Of a DNA stretch of 64,000 nt, positions 36,301 to 45,217 are shown in pieces (the first letter of the stretch is position 1; every line of letters begins with the position of its first letter). This DNA comes from Ottelia alismoides (lineage: Eukaryota; Streptophyta; Magnoliopsida; Alismatales; Hydrocharitaceae): NCBI GenBank assembly GCA_037367405.1, contig JAZKJV010000296.1, positions 434,001 to 498,000 on the forward strand, read 5' to 3'. The translations under genes were made by a program, and so were the position numbers. The notes below the pieces were generated by a model. It was not told the origin of the DNA and ran no database searches. It saw only the letters and a list, made by a program, of their open reading frames with translations.

Positions 36301-37613
36301 ATGGGGTAGATTACCTTGACACGTTCTCCCCGGTGGCTCGTCATTCCACTCTACGGATCCTCTTATCTGTTGCAGTCACTAAAGACTGGCCCCTATATCA
36401 ACTGGATGTGAAGAATGCCTTTCTGTATGGCGATTTGCAGGAGGAGGTCTACATGCAACAGCCACCAGGTTTTGCTGTTGAGGGGGAGTGTTCCAAGGTT
36501 TGCCGATTACATAAGGCTATCTATGGCCTTAAGCAGAGCCCCAGAGCGTGGTTCCAGAAGCTGTCAGACCTCTTTGAGAAACAAGGATACAAACGTTCAA
36601 ATGCTGATCATTCCTTGTTTGTACAGAAAACGGCAAGAGGTACTGTTGTAATCATGGTTTATGTTGACGATATCTTGATTACAGGTGATGATGACCAGGG
36701 CATTAAGCAGGCAAAGGAAAGGCTAGGAACCGAGTTTGTCATCAAGGACCTGGGAGTCCTTAGATATTTTCTGGGGCTGGAGTTTGCTAGAAATCCGTAT
36801 GGACTAGTCATGTCACAGAGGAAGTATGTCACAGATCTACTAAGTGAGACAGGTATGCTAGGGTGTCGACCTGCTACGACACCTATGGACCCTAGCATGA
36901 AGATGTATGATGATGACACAGAGGAGGTTGACAGGAGAAGATACAGAGAACTGGTAGGCAAACTGCTATATGTTACCATCACTAGGCCAGATATATTATT
37001 TGCAGTGAGCCGTGTGAGCCAGTTCATGGAGCAGCCACGCCAGGTGCATATGGATGCAATACACATGATACTTAGATACCTCAAATCTTCTCCAGGTAAA
37101 GGTATGCTGTTTAAGAAAGGAAAGGGGATTTCTGTCTATGCATGCGCAGATGCAGACTATGCAGGATGTCCTAAGGATAGAAAGTCCACCTCAGGGTACG
37201 CTGTCTATGTCGGAGATGCCCTAGTCTCATGGAGGAGCAAGAAGCAAACTGTGGTAGCTAGATCCAGTGCTGAATCCGAATATAGGGCTATGGCCCAGGC
37301 TACTACAGAGATGATGTGGGTGAAAGCAGTGCTGACAGATCTATGCTTAGATATACCACTTCCTATGAACTTGGAGTGTGATAATCAGGCTGCTTTGTTC
37401 ATTGCTAATAATCCTGCATTCCATGAGCGGACCAAGCATATTGAAGTGGATTGTCACTTCATACGTGATATGATCCAGAAAGGATTTATTACCACATCCC
37501 ACGTTACTTCAGAGAACCAGACGGCAGACATTTTTACCAAGGCATTATTACGTGGCCCATTTCAGAAGTGCGCTTCCAAGCTGAGCATGATTGACATCTA
37601 TGCTCCATCTTGA
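33390..37613 (+). CDS. CopD gag-pol polyprotein, intact (1407 residues)
   Basis: The start MSESKAD is shared by CopA and CopF. Domains in order: copia gag (about 15-200, with [14 protein letters not shown]); CCHC knuckle CSYCHRVGHTEDTC (244-257); aspartic protease [10 protein letters not shown] (343-352); integrase zinc site (H472, H477, C498, C501) and DDE residues D529, D592, E628; a proline-rich linker (about 774-802); RT with [12 protein letters not shown] (D1006) and YVDD (1091-1094); RNase H with CADADYAGC (1252-1260), SSAESEYRA (1292) and CDNQAALF (1330), ending IYAPS. The protein would form particles, mature itself, copy its RNA and integrate the DNA. The stop overlaps the polypurine tract. 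Length and order are standard for Ty1/copia, and no break is seen. Confidence 0.97.
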   Translation: MSESKADIPSMGAFRGPAPIVKMDGTNYELWAMQFMSMMKSTGKKHILTEPEPAEKTGVHASWEADDAYAKVWLSGTLAIEIANDILHQPTAKDMWDILASTYSQAKNETKILQLQHDIFTIKQNGRPLHSLYTSLRGMFEKLHSFMPLTATPEQQKTYRNATMVGVFLAALDPEYEAARSQILADSTIPPMEEAFHRLSRITVPSAATSQNPSAMAANRGRGSHYQGRGRTPRGRGGRTRPTCSYCHRVGHTEDTCYSKHGFPASARAAEQIEPPSPASLDQRFDDPVARLRGIIPPSGPAPTTESHTDVAASASASASTSTSGSTLALHSSRSDTLPWIMDSGATHHLCGDQSLLSGYTQIPPGRTVVIANGTHSPIMGQGEIRLTSSMQLKNVLHAPHFSMNLLSISQITKDLQCRAIFDSSSLIFQDIRTGNVIGHGYEQGGLYRLNQTPFAGITSSPAGQVSPLLWHLRLGHLPLQKLCRILPYSLSHTPIQCEACQLGKHHRSSFPSGQGRSSNSKFELFHVDVWGPSRVPDLQGHRYYIVFVDDFSRASWVFLMKNKSKAGNIIIHFLNEIQNVFSTTIKFLRTDNALELCTNNLANYYSSKGIVHQTSCAHTSQQNGVAERKHRHLLDVTRSLLIQSHVPYSYWGDAVLTACYLINRMPSSVLNEQVPFSLVYPNKDLFTLTPRVFGSVAFVHQLSPGSDKLSPRAVKCVFVGYSRTQKGYKCFDPLRRRYVISADVTFFESTMYFSESGNMQPQSISPDTVFMAPPTSQPPSPPSPTPPPSPPPPMPSIVPPLPFHYTRRPNQAHGPDQSTSSPMVCNENINVDESDDITQQDVSQEHADTTDDLNVPIALRKSKRSCVQYPVSAVVSFERLSGPFKTFALALSATDIPRNHHEALQDSRWRLAMEEEMAALQSRGTWSLVTIPPDVNPVSCKWVFTVKHNADGSIDRYKARLVARGFTQTYGVDYLDTFSPVARHSTLRILLSVAVTKDWPLYQLDVKNAFLYGDLQEEVYMQQPPGFAVEGECSKVCRLHKAIYGLKQSPRAWFQKLSDLFEKQGYKRSNADHSLFVQKTARGTVVIMVYVDDILITGDDDQGIKQAKERLGTEFVIKDLGVLRYFLGLEFARNPYGLVMSQRKYVTDLLSETGMLGCRPATTPMDPSMKMYDDDTEEVDRRRYRELVGKLLYVTITRPDILFAVSRVSQFMEQPRQVHMDAIHMILRYLKSSPGKGMLFKKGKGISVYACADADYAGCPKDRKSTSGYAVYVGDALVSWRSKKQTVVARSSAESEYRAMAQATTEMMWVKAVLTDLCLDIPLPMNLECDNQAALFIANNPAFHERTKHIEVDCHFIRDMIQKGFITTSHVTSENQTADIFTKALLRGPFQKCASKLSMIDIYAPS
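36478..36492 (+). other. Internal copy of the polypurine tract in CopD RT region
   Basis: TTGAGGGGGAGTGTT is identical to 37610-37624, which covers the 3' polypurine tract and the first bases of the LTR. It encodes VEGEC in frame. A core TGAGGGGGAG is kept at the corresponding place in CopI and CopF. It could act as a central polypurine tract; function is inference. Confidence 0.55.
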
Positions 37614-37620
37614 GGGGGAG
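37610..37620 (+). other. CopD 3' polypurine tract
   Basis: TTGAGGGGGAG abuts the 3' LTR and overlaps the gag-pol stop codon. Confidence 0.93.
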
Positions 37621-37762
37621 TGTTGACGCACTTTGAGTTATTGTACCTCTTTGCTATTTTATTTCTCTTGTTATCCTCTCTATGTAATTTACCCATAGGC
37701 TACTCCCCTATATAAGAGAGCCTAGGGCTATGGAATAAACAACTCATTCACGTTTTCCAACA
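37621..37762 (+). repeat. CopD 3' LTR
   Basis: Identical by eye to 32736-32877 and followed by the target duplication CACCT. Confidence 0.97.
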
Positions 37763-38350
37763 CACCTCAAAGAGTTGAGGAAGTGAATGCTGGAACTACT
37801 TGCCCTTGGGCATCAGTTCTGAGAAGCCGGGTGTATGCTAGATGTGTACAAAAGTCAGATGGCTGCCATGCAGTGGGAGTAGTAAATTGTTACTAATCCT
37901 ACTATGGAAATAAAACACTTGGTTGCAGTAATAACAAAATCTTCATAGATGACAAGTTTTTTGAGATAGTGATATCAAAAAGTCTTATCTTCAAAAACGT
38001 AAGACTTTATAGATAGAGATCTAAAAGGTCTTAACTGTGGATACCTTAAGAGATAGTGATCTCCAGGAATAAGGGTATTCTGATAAGGATTATGAAAATG
38101 CTGGTTATGATAATTATTAAGCTGTAGTGTCGAGGACACTATAACTAACAAGATTGAGTATTAGTTGCATAAGATGCAACATTCGCATTGGATGCGAGCA
38201 CTGTTACTGGGGATATGCAAGTGCCGTAAAAGGACTTGGCGTAGTCTCGTGGGAACAGAGTGACTGATCAACTTACCTAGCTATTTTCAAAATAGCCTAT
38301 GATTGTCACATGAGTGCGGGTTTAAATGATTAGCCCATTAATGGCTCTTT

Positions 38351-38365
38351 GGGCTAGTGGGAGAT
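38351..38365 (+). other. CopC 3' polypurine tract
   Basis: GGGCTAGTGGGAGAT abuts the 3' LTR start at 38366. Confidence 0.75.
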
Positions 38366-40886
38366 TGTTGGAAATGCGAGCCCACAGCGAGCCATTATGC
38401 AATAAATATTATTGCATATATCATTCCCTGATCTGAAATGAAGAATGAATAATTTGCATAATAGGTCCCTTAGTACAATTAGGGTTATGTACCATGGCCA
38501 TCTTGATGATCGTATAACTGTTGATTCAAATATTGAATCATAGAGGTTGGTGCTTGGATGAATATCTAAAGAGTTAGATTGAGGACTCATCAAGCACCGT
38601 CAAATGATTATTAAGAGATGATCTCCAGCCTGAGTAGGAGATGGCAATCCTATCTCTGAAGGCTGATATCTGACCGATCTCTTGATGTAGGTCCTCTGCA
38701 TAGGAATAGAGATTCGGAGGTGTCAGATTAGTTAGGTCAAAGAGTTGACTCAACGAGATCGAGATAACCAAAGTCCTATATCGTATGCTGTCATGATATA
38801 GGCACGCATCCTCTGACCGGAGACAGATGTGTTACTATATGTCTGAGTATGTACATTTGGCAGACCAATAGGTTGATGACCTAATCAAGGTCTATACACC
38901 GGCGCGCTGGTGTGCATATAAGGGCATATGAGTAATACGATCTCTCAAAGGGATCATACAGGTTCAGTTACTGAACCGGAAGACATGAGCTCACTCATGA
39001 GATATTGGGAAGAATCAAATTCCATGCGCATGGTCGTCTCGCTTTGGAAGCTTGACTGAATTTGTAAGTTTGATATATACTTTTAGTATATGATCAAGAC
39101 CTAGGTATGATATACACTTTTGGAAAGTATATGATCGATACCAACTCCCAATGATCGAATGAGAAACTTACTGATAAAACAATGAAGTAGACAGTATAAA
39201 GTTGATCCAATACTTCGGGTTTAGTCTGAGTCTTCCAGTATGCAGGATGTACAGGTATTGGGAATACCTGAGGGTGATTTGATCATAAACGATTGTATAA
39301 CCATGACGCTTCCATTCCTAGGGAGTGATGAAACGGGTCTGGATTTTAGTGACTCCTCTCAGTAGAGAAGTGATCTGATCTTGGTCCAAGTGTTGGACAT
39401 TGATCTGAATGTGATTCAGATACAATGAGAAGATTAGATTTACGGTCTTGATTTAATCAAGCATCTATGGGAGGCCCGCGATCTGGATTTGAGATATGAT
39501 CTCAATATCCATGTCACTATACGTGGAACAATACAATCGCCCTGTCCTTATCTCCAAGTATCTGCGGAGAGATTGCATTATTCTTGAAGGGTTCAAGAAT
39601 AATTCCATAAGATCTAAGCAATGAAGAAATAATGATTAAATGTGATTTAATCATCTTGATGTGTGAAGAAATTATCCAATTTAATTAAAAGTGTTTTAAT
39701 TAATGTGGATAAGAATAATGTGGATAGAAATATCCAATTATTCATAATATATTATAAATGTGATTTATAATGTATTAGAGAGAGCTAATTATAATTTATA
39801 TGTGTTGATTAATTATTATGTGTATCGGATGCACATTGTGTAATTAATTAACAATGTAAATTATATGTTGTTTTGGGTTGTGAATATGATTCACAATTCT
39901 TCCATGGCAAGATTGCAATATTCTCAAATATAATTGTGAATTATTTTTGAAGAATAAAACCCAACAAAATTTGTTGCAAATAAATAAGAGAGATTCCAAG
40001 GAGATATGCAATCTCATGGATTTCCATGAGATTGCAATCTCCATGCAATCTCAAGGGGCGGCACATCATTCCTATAAGGAATGTGTGGCCGTCCACTTGG
40101 AAGGTACATGGAGATGAAATCTCCATGTATCTTCTCTCCTTATTTGTTGGGTTGATTTAGGAATAAATTATATTTGATTTTGTCAAATATATTTTGATCT
40201 AAATTTGTTGCTTTTGACAACAACAATCTTGGCCATTGGATTGACACAAATCAATCTCACCCATTGATTTTATGTGTCCCATGGATTGAGATCCATGGAT
40301 CCCAAAACCCTATAAATAGAGAGGCATACCATGCTCTCTCAAGACACATGATTATTGGAGCTCTCTCTCTCTCTCTTTCTTCTCTACACACGTCAGCCCT
40401 CTCTCCCTCTAATTGGTGGCCGACCACCAAACCCTAGAGGAGAGAACCGTCGTCGCCTTCGCCACCGCGCCGCCGCTTCGACGTTCTTCGGTTCTCCGTC
40501 TTCTTGGAGAGTTCCTCTCACGAAGGAGACGTTTGATCTCGTGCGACGAGATCAGGAGCAACCACGCTTGGATCATCTTCTTGGATTGTAAGGACAACGC
40601 GGTTCATCCCTGCGCTCGCAAGCGGTCTCGTCGACGATCGGACTTGAGACAGGAGGTCTCTTCCTTTAGAGACTTGATCAACCACGCTTCAAGAGGTATT
40701 GCATTATACTTGTTGTGGTTATAGATGAAATGATCTAAGAATGGTTCTCGGATCATGTGGTTTCATTGAATAAAAATTTTAAATTCCGCTGCACCGAACA
40801 ACTAGTACGACTAGTCGTTCTTCGTCGTATCTGATACGACGATCACGCTTCCGTGATGCGCTTGAGGATAATTTCCATATCCTTCA
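38366..40886 (+). repeat. CopC 3' LTR, 2521 bp
   Basis: Same length and ends as the 5' LTR, with about 1.3% substitutions by eye. It is followed by CCATG and the resumed CopB gag. Confidence 0.93.
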
Positions 40887-41549
40887 CCATGAGGCATTTT
40901 CCCAGTCTTGTCACTTGGCTCCTCCGTCGTGAGGATGTGCTTCTTGCCATTGCATTGCGTTAAACTCATGAACTGCATGGCCCATAGTTTATAGTTTGTT
41001 CCATCCATTTTGATGATGGGTGTTGTACCTTTGAAGGCACCCGAGGATGGAATGTCAGCTTTGTTGTCGGACATGATGACAACTATCTCTAAGACTGGGT
41101 CGACAACAAGAAAAACCCGCGCCTACACTGACATATGGGAAATGGTTGTGGGTGTAGACTCATACTACAACCTCTTCCATTCTTTTGGAGGCTCCTTTGT
41201 GTAACTAAGGTGTTTTAGATAATCATGTGACACCCTAAGAACCCAAGAGCACGGTGTCGGAACCCTACAGGCGACAACGACACAAGGGCAGGGACCACAA
41301 CCCTTACGGGCGGTGACAACACACAGGTTTGTTGCGCTCGATGCAGCATGCGAGGATAGGCGGCGCTGCAAGGAGCGGGCCGCAACACGGGAGCACGGGC
41401 GGCACTGCAAGTAGCAGGTCGCGACACCAACAATGCAGGTGCCAGGGCGATGCAAAGGGGTGGTGCAGGCACGTGGGAGAGACACATGCGTGCACTAGGA
41501 TTTTTGTAGGGGCGGGGCTCTAGGGCACGGGCTTCGGTCTAGGACCGTC

Positions 41550-41561
41550 GCTCTGATACCA
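41550..41561 (-). other. CopB primer-binding site
   Basis: On the minus strand TGGTATCAGAGC abuts the LTR edge at 41562. Confidence 0.88.
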
Positions 41562-41704
41562 TGCGAAAGTGAAAATAAAAGTTGTATTCTTCATAGTCCT
41601 AAAGCTTTCTTATATAAATGAAAGCTATATGGGAAAATTATATAAAGTAGACTGGAAAAATAACCAAATATAAATAAAAACCAAGAGATATAAGAACCTC
41701 AACA
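41562..41704 (-). repeat. CopB 5' LTR
   Basis: About 143 bp, plus-strand ends TG (41562) and CA (41703-41704). A TATA-like TATATAA sits in the 10-base spacer between perfect 7-base arms AGCTTTC (41603-41609) and GAAAGCT (41620-41626). No second LTR copy exists here, so the outer edge is assigned from length and the CA end. Confidence 0.75.
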
Positions 41705-41766
41705 ACATATAACAATAATTATCAAGGGTTGTTATATGTTAATTATTGTCAAATTAACAACCATTG

Positions 41767-42107
41767 ATCTAATATTCATGAAAAAAATCAACAGATAGTC
41801 GGTGTTATATAAACTTTTAGCAATGAATGACTTCTATTGTAAATTACAAGGAAAACAATTTTATAGTAAATAATATTCCTTATTGTAATTTAAAAATCAT
41901 ATATTTGTATATACATAAGACATGTTACTTTAAAAATATAAAAATCAAATATTTACAACATTCATATTTAAAAACAATAAAAATGTTAGAACTGATGATA
42001 TTAAACACAATATTTATTATAGAAGGTGATATTTTTGTTAAAACATGTCAATTTTATTTCTGATATTTTTTTCAAATCAATACAGCGAAGCGCGGGCTTG
42101 ACTCTAG
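41767..42107 (+). mobile_element. Possible small non-autonomous Helitron
   Basis: The right end AGCGCGGGCTTGACTCTAG followed by T looks like a plant Helitron terminus: a GC-rich block about a dozen bases before CTAG, with insertion before a host T. A matching start TCTAATATTC preceded by A occurs at 41767. The expected terminal hairpin is only weakly formed, the body is AT-rich with no domain, and the left end is a guess. Confidence is therefore limited. Confidence 0.35.
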
Positions 42108-42330
42108 TAATTACAATAATGAGGATTAACATCCTAATCCCTCCTCCAATCAAGATCTTAATGAGAATGTTAAATGTAGTTTGTTACTATTGATCGGTTT
42201 GGAAGCAAATCCTAACACCTTTGCTGACTGCTTATTTAATTGGCAATATTTTGATAAGTGAGAGGTTCAATGGTGTATGTTTTTATCCAAAAACAATTCG
42301 GCCTCCAAATTAATATTGGCATTTTTATAG

Positions 42331-42836
42331 GCACTGAAGCATCTTCCACGTGAAAAGGTTCAAGTGGCCACAAAGTTTGGCATTGTAAAAGTTGATTTAA
42401 GTGGTGCTGTAGTGAGGGGAACACCTGATTATGTCAGAGCTTGTTGTGAGGCTAGTCTTCAGCGTCTTCAGGTGGACTATATAGATCTTTACTATCAACA
42501 CCGTATCGACACTTCAATACCCATAGAGGAAACGGTAATTGTCTTTCTTTTTCTCGAAAGAGCTCTTAGACTAAAAAATGTTGGGGATTCCATTATGACA
42601 TACTTTTCAGGTTTTCCTATGAGTCTGGTATTTTTGAGAAAAGCTTTATCTTTTTGCGTCTAGATGCGTGAGCTTAAGAAATTGGTGGAGGAGAGAAAGA
42701 TAAAGTATATTGGGTTATCTGAAGCTAGTCCAGACACTATACGACGTGCACATTCTGTGCACCCAGTCAGTGCCTTGCAGATCGAGTGGTCCCTGTGGAC
42801 TCGTGATATTGAAGAAGAACTTGTCCCACTTTGCAG
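42331..42836 (+). pseudogene. Aldo-keto reductase gene fragment, two exons
   Basis: Exon A (42331-42534, 68 codons, after acceptor TTTTATAG) encodes ALKHLPREKVQVATKFGI...YIDLYYQHRIDTSIPIEET. Exon B (42664-42836) encodes [20 protein letters not shown]...[17 protein letters not shown]. Donor sites ACG|GTAATT and GCAG|GTTTGA and the acceptor GTCTAG at 42663 join them in frame. This is the NADPH-dependent aldo-keto reductase fold of plant perakine-reductase/auxin-induced-protein-like enzymes. The catalytic Lys (VATKFG) and His (YYQHR) are present. The upstream exon with the catalytic Asp and Tyr and the downstream ELGIG exon are not found in the adjacent sequence, so this is an internal fragment. 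Both exons are free of stops. Confidence 0.88.
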
Positions 42837-43063
42837 GTTTGATCCTAAATAAAACTCATGCATGCTAGTTCTCTTAAATGCATTTTTCAAACCGTAGATC
42901 TAACGTAGATCTAACTGTTTTATTACCATCAACCTTAGAGATCTTTTTTCAGGAGGGAAAGAATAGCTACTTGTTGAGAGGAAAGTTCCTGAATGCAACA
43001 ACCTCTGAACTTTATTAGCCATATCCGGTTGCTAAAAAATTATTTTGTTATGTACCGTAGGTA
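42837..43063. other. Sequence after the aldo-keto reductase exons, no exon seen
   Basis: The expected next exon (ELGIGIV-like) is absent. An acceptor-like TTTTTTCAG near 42953 is followed by sequence that does not translate to the family. Confidence 0.5.
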
Positions 43064-43241
43064 AGCCGCCTCTTCAAGAGGTGGCTTTGCCTTTAGTTTT
43101 TTATGTGCATGGTACCAATGAGAGCCATCTTTTCAAGAGGCGGCTTCATCTCTTATTGTTTTTGTGAATAAATCGATGGAAAGCCACCTTTTGTAGAGAT
43201 GACTTCAGTTAAAATCAAAGCCACCTTTTGAAGAGGTGGCT
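43064..43241. repeat. Cluster of four 23-bp palindromic units
   Basis: Units at 43064-43086, 43123-43145, 43182-43204 and 43219-43241 follow the pattern AGCC-CCTCTT-CAAGAGG-GGCT with small changes; each is nearly its own reverse complement. The first three are spaced exactly 59 bases apart. Such arrays resemble subterminal repeats of CACTA transposons, but no CACTA terminus was found. Confidence 0.7.
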
Positions 43242-43533
43242 TACACACGGTAAATAACAAAATAAAATGTTTGTGATCGGTTATAGCGAATAAAGTTCGA
43301 GGGCTACAGTATACACAGGAAATTTCATATACTTGTGGGATAATATAATATTTCGTTAACATAATTCTAGGATATTATTTATTATATCATAAATATATCA
43401 CATTTTTGGGAGGAGGGATCTGAATTTCCATAACACTGGACAAATCAGAGAATCATCTAGCTGGAGTTTCTTTCCATATTTGAGATGTGCCTAACTGTAG
43501 CCAGCTTTCAAATGACACACCGACTTGTTTTTT

Positions 43534-43667
43534 TGTTGAGAGAATTCTATCTTTGGTCTTATTTATATATTTTTAATTTCTCTGTCAATTTCTCTCTAGA
43601 GTCTTTCTCCTATATAAGAGGACTCTAGAGTTACTCTGAATACAACTTTTCTCTTTCACATTCCACA
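43534..43667 (+). repeat. CopE 5' LTR
   Basis: 134 bp from TGTTGAGAG to TTCCACA. Its TATA box (TATATAA, 43611-43617) lies in the loop of a perfect 10-base inverted repeat, CTCTAGAGTC (43594-43603) and GACTCTAGAG (43621-43630). Only one copy remains, so no target duplication can be checked. Confidence 0.85.
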
Positions 43668-43679
43668 TGGTATCAGAGC
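43668..43679 (+). other. CopE primer-binding site
   Basis: TGGTATCAGAGC abuts the LTR; a reduced form of the stem (CGGT...ACCG) follows. Confidence 0.9.
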
Positions 43680-45217
43680 GACGGTCCTAAACCGAAACAT
43701 GTACTCAAAACCCTAGTCCCCACCAAAAGCTGTCGCCGCACGCATCTCGCGCCTCCTCGACTTAGCTCGCACCTCCGCTTCTTCACGCACCTCCGAGCAT
43801 CTCCGCATCTGTGCGTACAACGCACCAGCGCTCCTGCACATCTGTGCCTCGTCTCCGCATCAATGTGCACAACGCACCAGCGCTCCTGCGCATCTACGTG
43901 TCTCGCACCTGCACGTGTGTCTGCCTGCACGCGTGCGGCTGCTTGTGCGCTCACCTGCGAGCGCACTAGTGCGCCCCTGCGTGCACCAGTTCTCTGCGCA
44001 CCAGTGCCCTGCACGCACCAGTGCCCTGCATAAAGTTTAGGTCCCTGTTTTGGATCTCTAAGGTGTGAAACAATTGCCTAAAACACTCGAGCAACCCGAA
44101 GGCAGTCTCAAAGAATGGAAGAGGTTGTGGAATGAGTCTACACCCACAATCATCTTCACATATGTTCATGTAGACGCAGATCTTATTTGTTGCAATCCCA
44201 GTCTTGGTGATAATTGTCATCATGGGTGACAACAAAGCTGATATTTCATCCATGGGAGGTTTCAAAGGTCCAACCCCCATCGTCAAGATGGATGGAACAA
44301 ACTATGAACTGTGGGTCATGCAGTTCATGAGTCTGATGCAGTGTAATGGCAAGAAGCACATCCTCACGATGGAGGAGCTGAGTGACAAGTCTGAGATTAA
44401 TGCCTCATGGGAGGCAGATGATGCCTATGCACGAGTACGGCTACCCAAGACGGTATCTACAGAGATAACAAATGACATATTGAGTCAGCTTACTGCAAAG
44501 GCTATGTGGGACAAACTCGCTGCGACATATTCTCCAACGAAGAATGAGTCGAAGATATTACAGCTTCAACATGATATCTTTACATCGAAGCAGAATGGTA
44601 GACCACTCCATACTCTCTACACTTCTTTGAGGGGCATGTTTGAGAAGCTACGTACCTACATTCCCTTGACTGCTACTCCTGAGAAGCTCAAGGCATACAG
44701 AGACTCTGTGATAACTGGAGTCTTTCTAGCGGTTCTTGATCCTGAATATGACTCAGCCCGTGCTCAGATTCTTATAGATGCTACCATACCTCCAATGGAG
44801 GAGGCATATCGTATGCTCAGCAGGCTGTCTGTTTCCTATGGTGGTAATGTGCAGTCTCATACATCATCAGCTATGACTGCATATCGCGGTAGAGGGAATC
44901 CTACTCCGTTTCATGGTAGAGGAGGTTCTACCCGTGGCAGAGGAGGAGGTGGTCGATCACATCAGTAGTGCACCTACTACCACCAGACTGGTCATTCAGA
45001 GGAAACCTGCTATTCTAGGCATGGGTTTCCTACTTCTTCTAGAGTTGCAGAACAGACTCAACAGGTTGGGAGTTCCTCTCCAGTTGCTGCTTTTGAGATT
45101 TGATGAGCTTGTAGCTAGACTCAGGGAGATCATTTCCACTCCAGGACCATCCAACACTCCTTCAGGACCTTCAGGATCCTTTGAGGTAGTTGCCTCGGCT
45201 GCGTCCTCCTCAGGTAC

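Larger units (their letters stand above)
32736..37762 (+). mobile_element. CopD: intact, apparently very young Ty1/copia element
   Basis: The 142-bp LTRs (32736-32877 and 37621-37762) are identical by eye and flanked by CACCT (32731-32735 and 37763-37767). The PBS abuts the 5' LTR, the polypurine tract abuts the 3' LTR, and a single frame of 1407 residues carries gag, protease, integrase, RT and RNase H with all catalytic motifs. This is a structurally complete autonomous element inserted in CopC. Confidence 0.97.
29600..38350 (+). pseudogene. CopC gag-pol relic, split by CopD
   Basis: Short pieces in changing frames retain the copia order. Integrase-like DLIHINVCG lies near 31210 and LALESAASL near 31645. 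An RT entry resembling FKARFVAT lies near 32102, then PQGFMVEESKVCKL near 32305-32345, SIYGLK near 32350, and FIVLNVDDI near 32474-32500, with the YVDD box altered to NVDD. CopD interrupts at 32736, and an RNase H-like remnant continues at 37768-38350. Stops are frequent throughout, so no product is expected. Confidence 0.7.
25334..40886 (+). mobile_element. CopC: copia element with 2.5-kb LTRs and dead interior, split by CopD
   Basis: LTRs of equal length (25334-27854 and 38366-40886, 2521 bp each) are flanked by the 5-bp duplication CCATG (25329-25333 and 40887-40891) inside CopB gag. The PBS is TGGTATCAGAGCC at 27857, two bases inside the LTR. By eye the LTRs differ at about 30-35 positions (roughly 1.3%). 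The interior, without CopD, is about 5.5 kb and holds only heavily broken copia coding sequence. Confidence 0.93.
23231..41074 (-). pseudogene. CopB gag-protease-integrase remnant
   Basis: The N-terminal gag piece (40892-41074) reads MSDNKADIPSSGAFKGTTP and then [16 protein letters not shown]. After CopC it continues with WEANDAYAHVCLSG (25029-25370), the RGRG region (24754-24945) and integrase pieces GGLYRL...[19 protein letters not shown] (24030-24221) and FVHQMSPGHDKFSPKAVKCV (23308-23490). Many stops and frameshifts separate the parts. It is related to, but clearly older than, CopA and CopD. It is dead. Confidence 0.88.
23231..41704 (-). mobile_element. CopB: degenerate, 3'-truncated copia split by CopC
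   Basis: The element reads right to left. Its 5' LTR is 41562-41704, its PBS 41550-41561, and gag begins at 41074. CopC is inserted in gag (target CCATG), and gag resumes at 25328 and runs through protease and integrase. It stops near 23231 just after integrase (MYFSPTGDKL), so RT, RNase H and the 3' LTR are missing. Parts outside CopC total about 2.9 kb. Confidence 0.88.

Noticed and set aside
41704..41740. 12-base inverted repeat across the CopB LTR edge
   Set aside because: Short, AT-rich and present once; likely chance.
41827..42063. 78-residue AT-rich frame
   Set aside because: The Ile/Lys/Asn-rich product reflects composition, and there is no motif.
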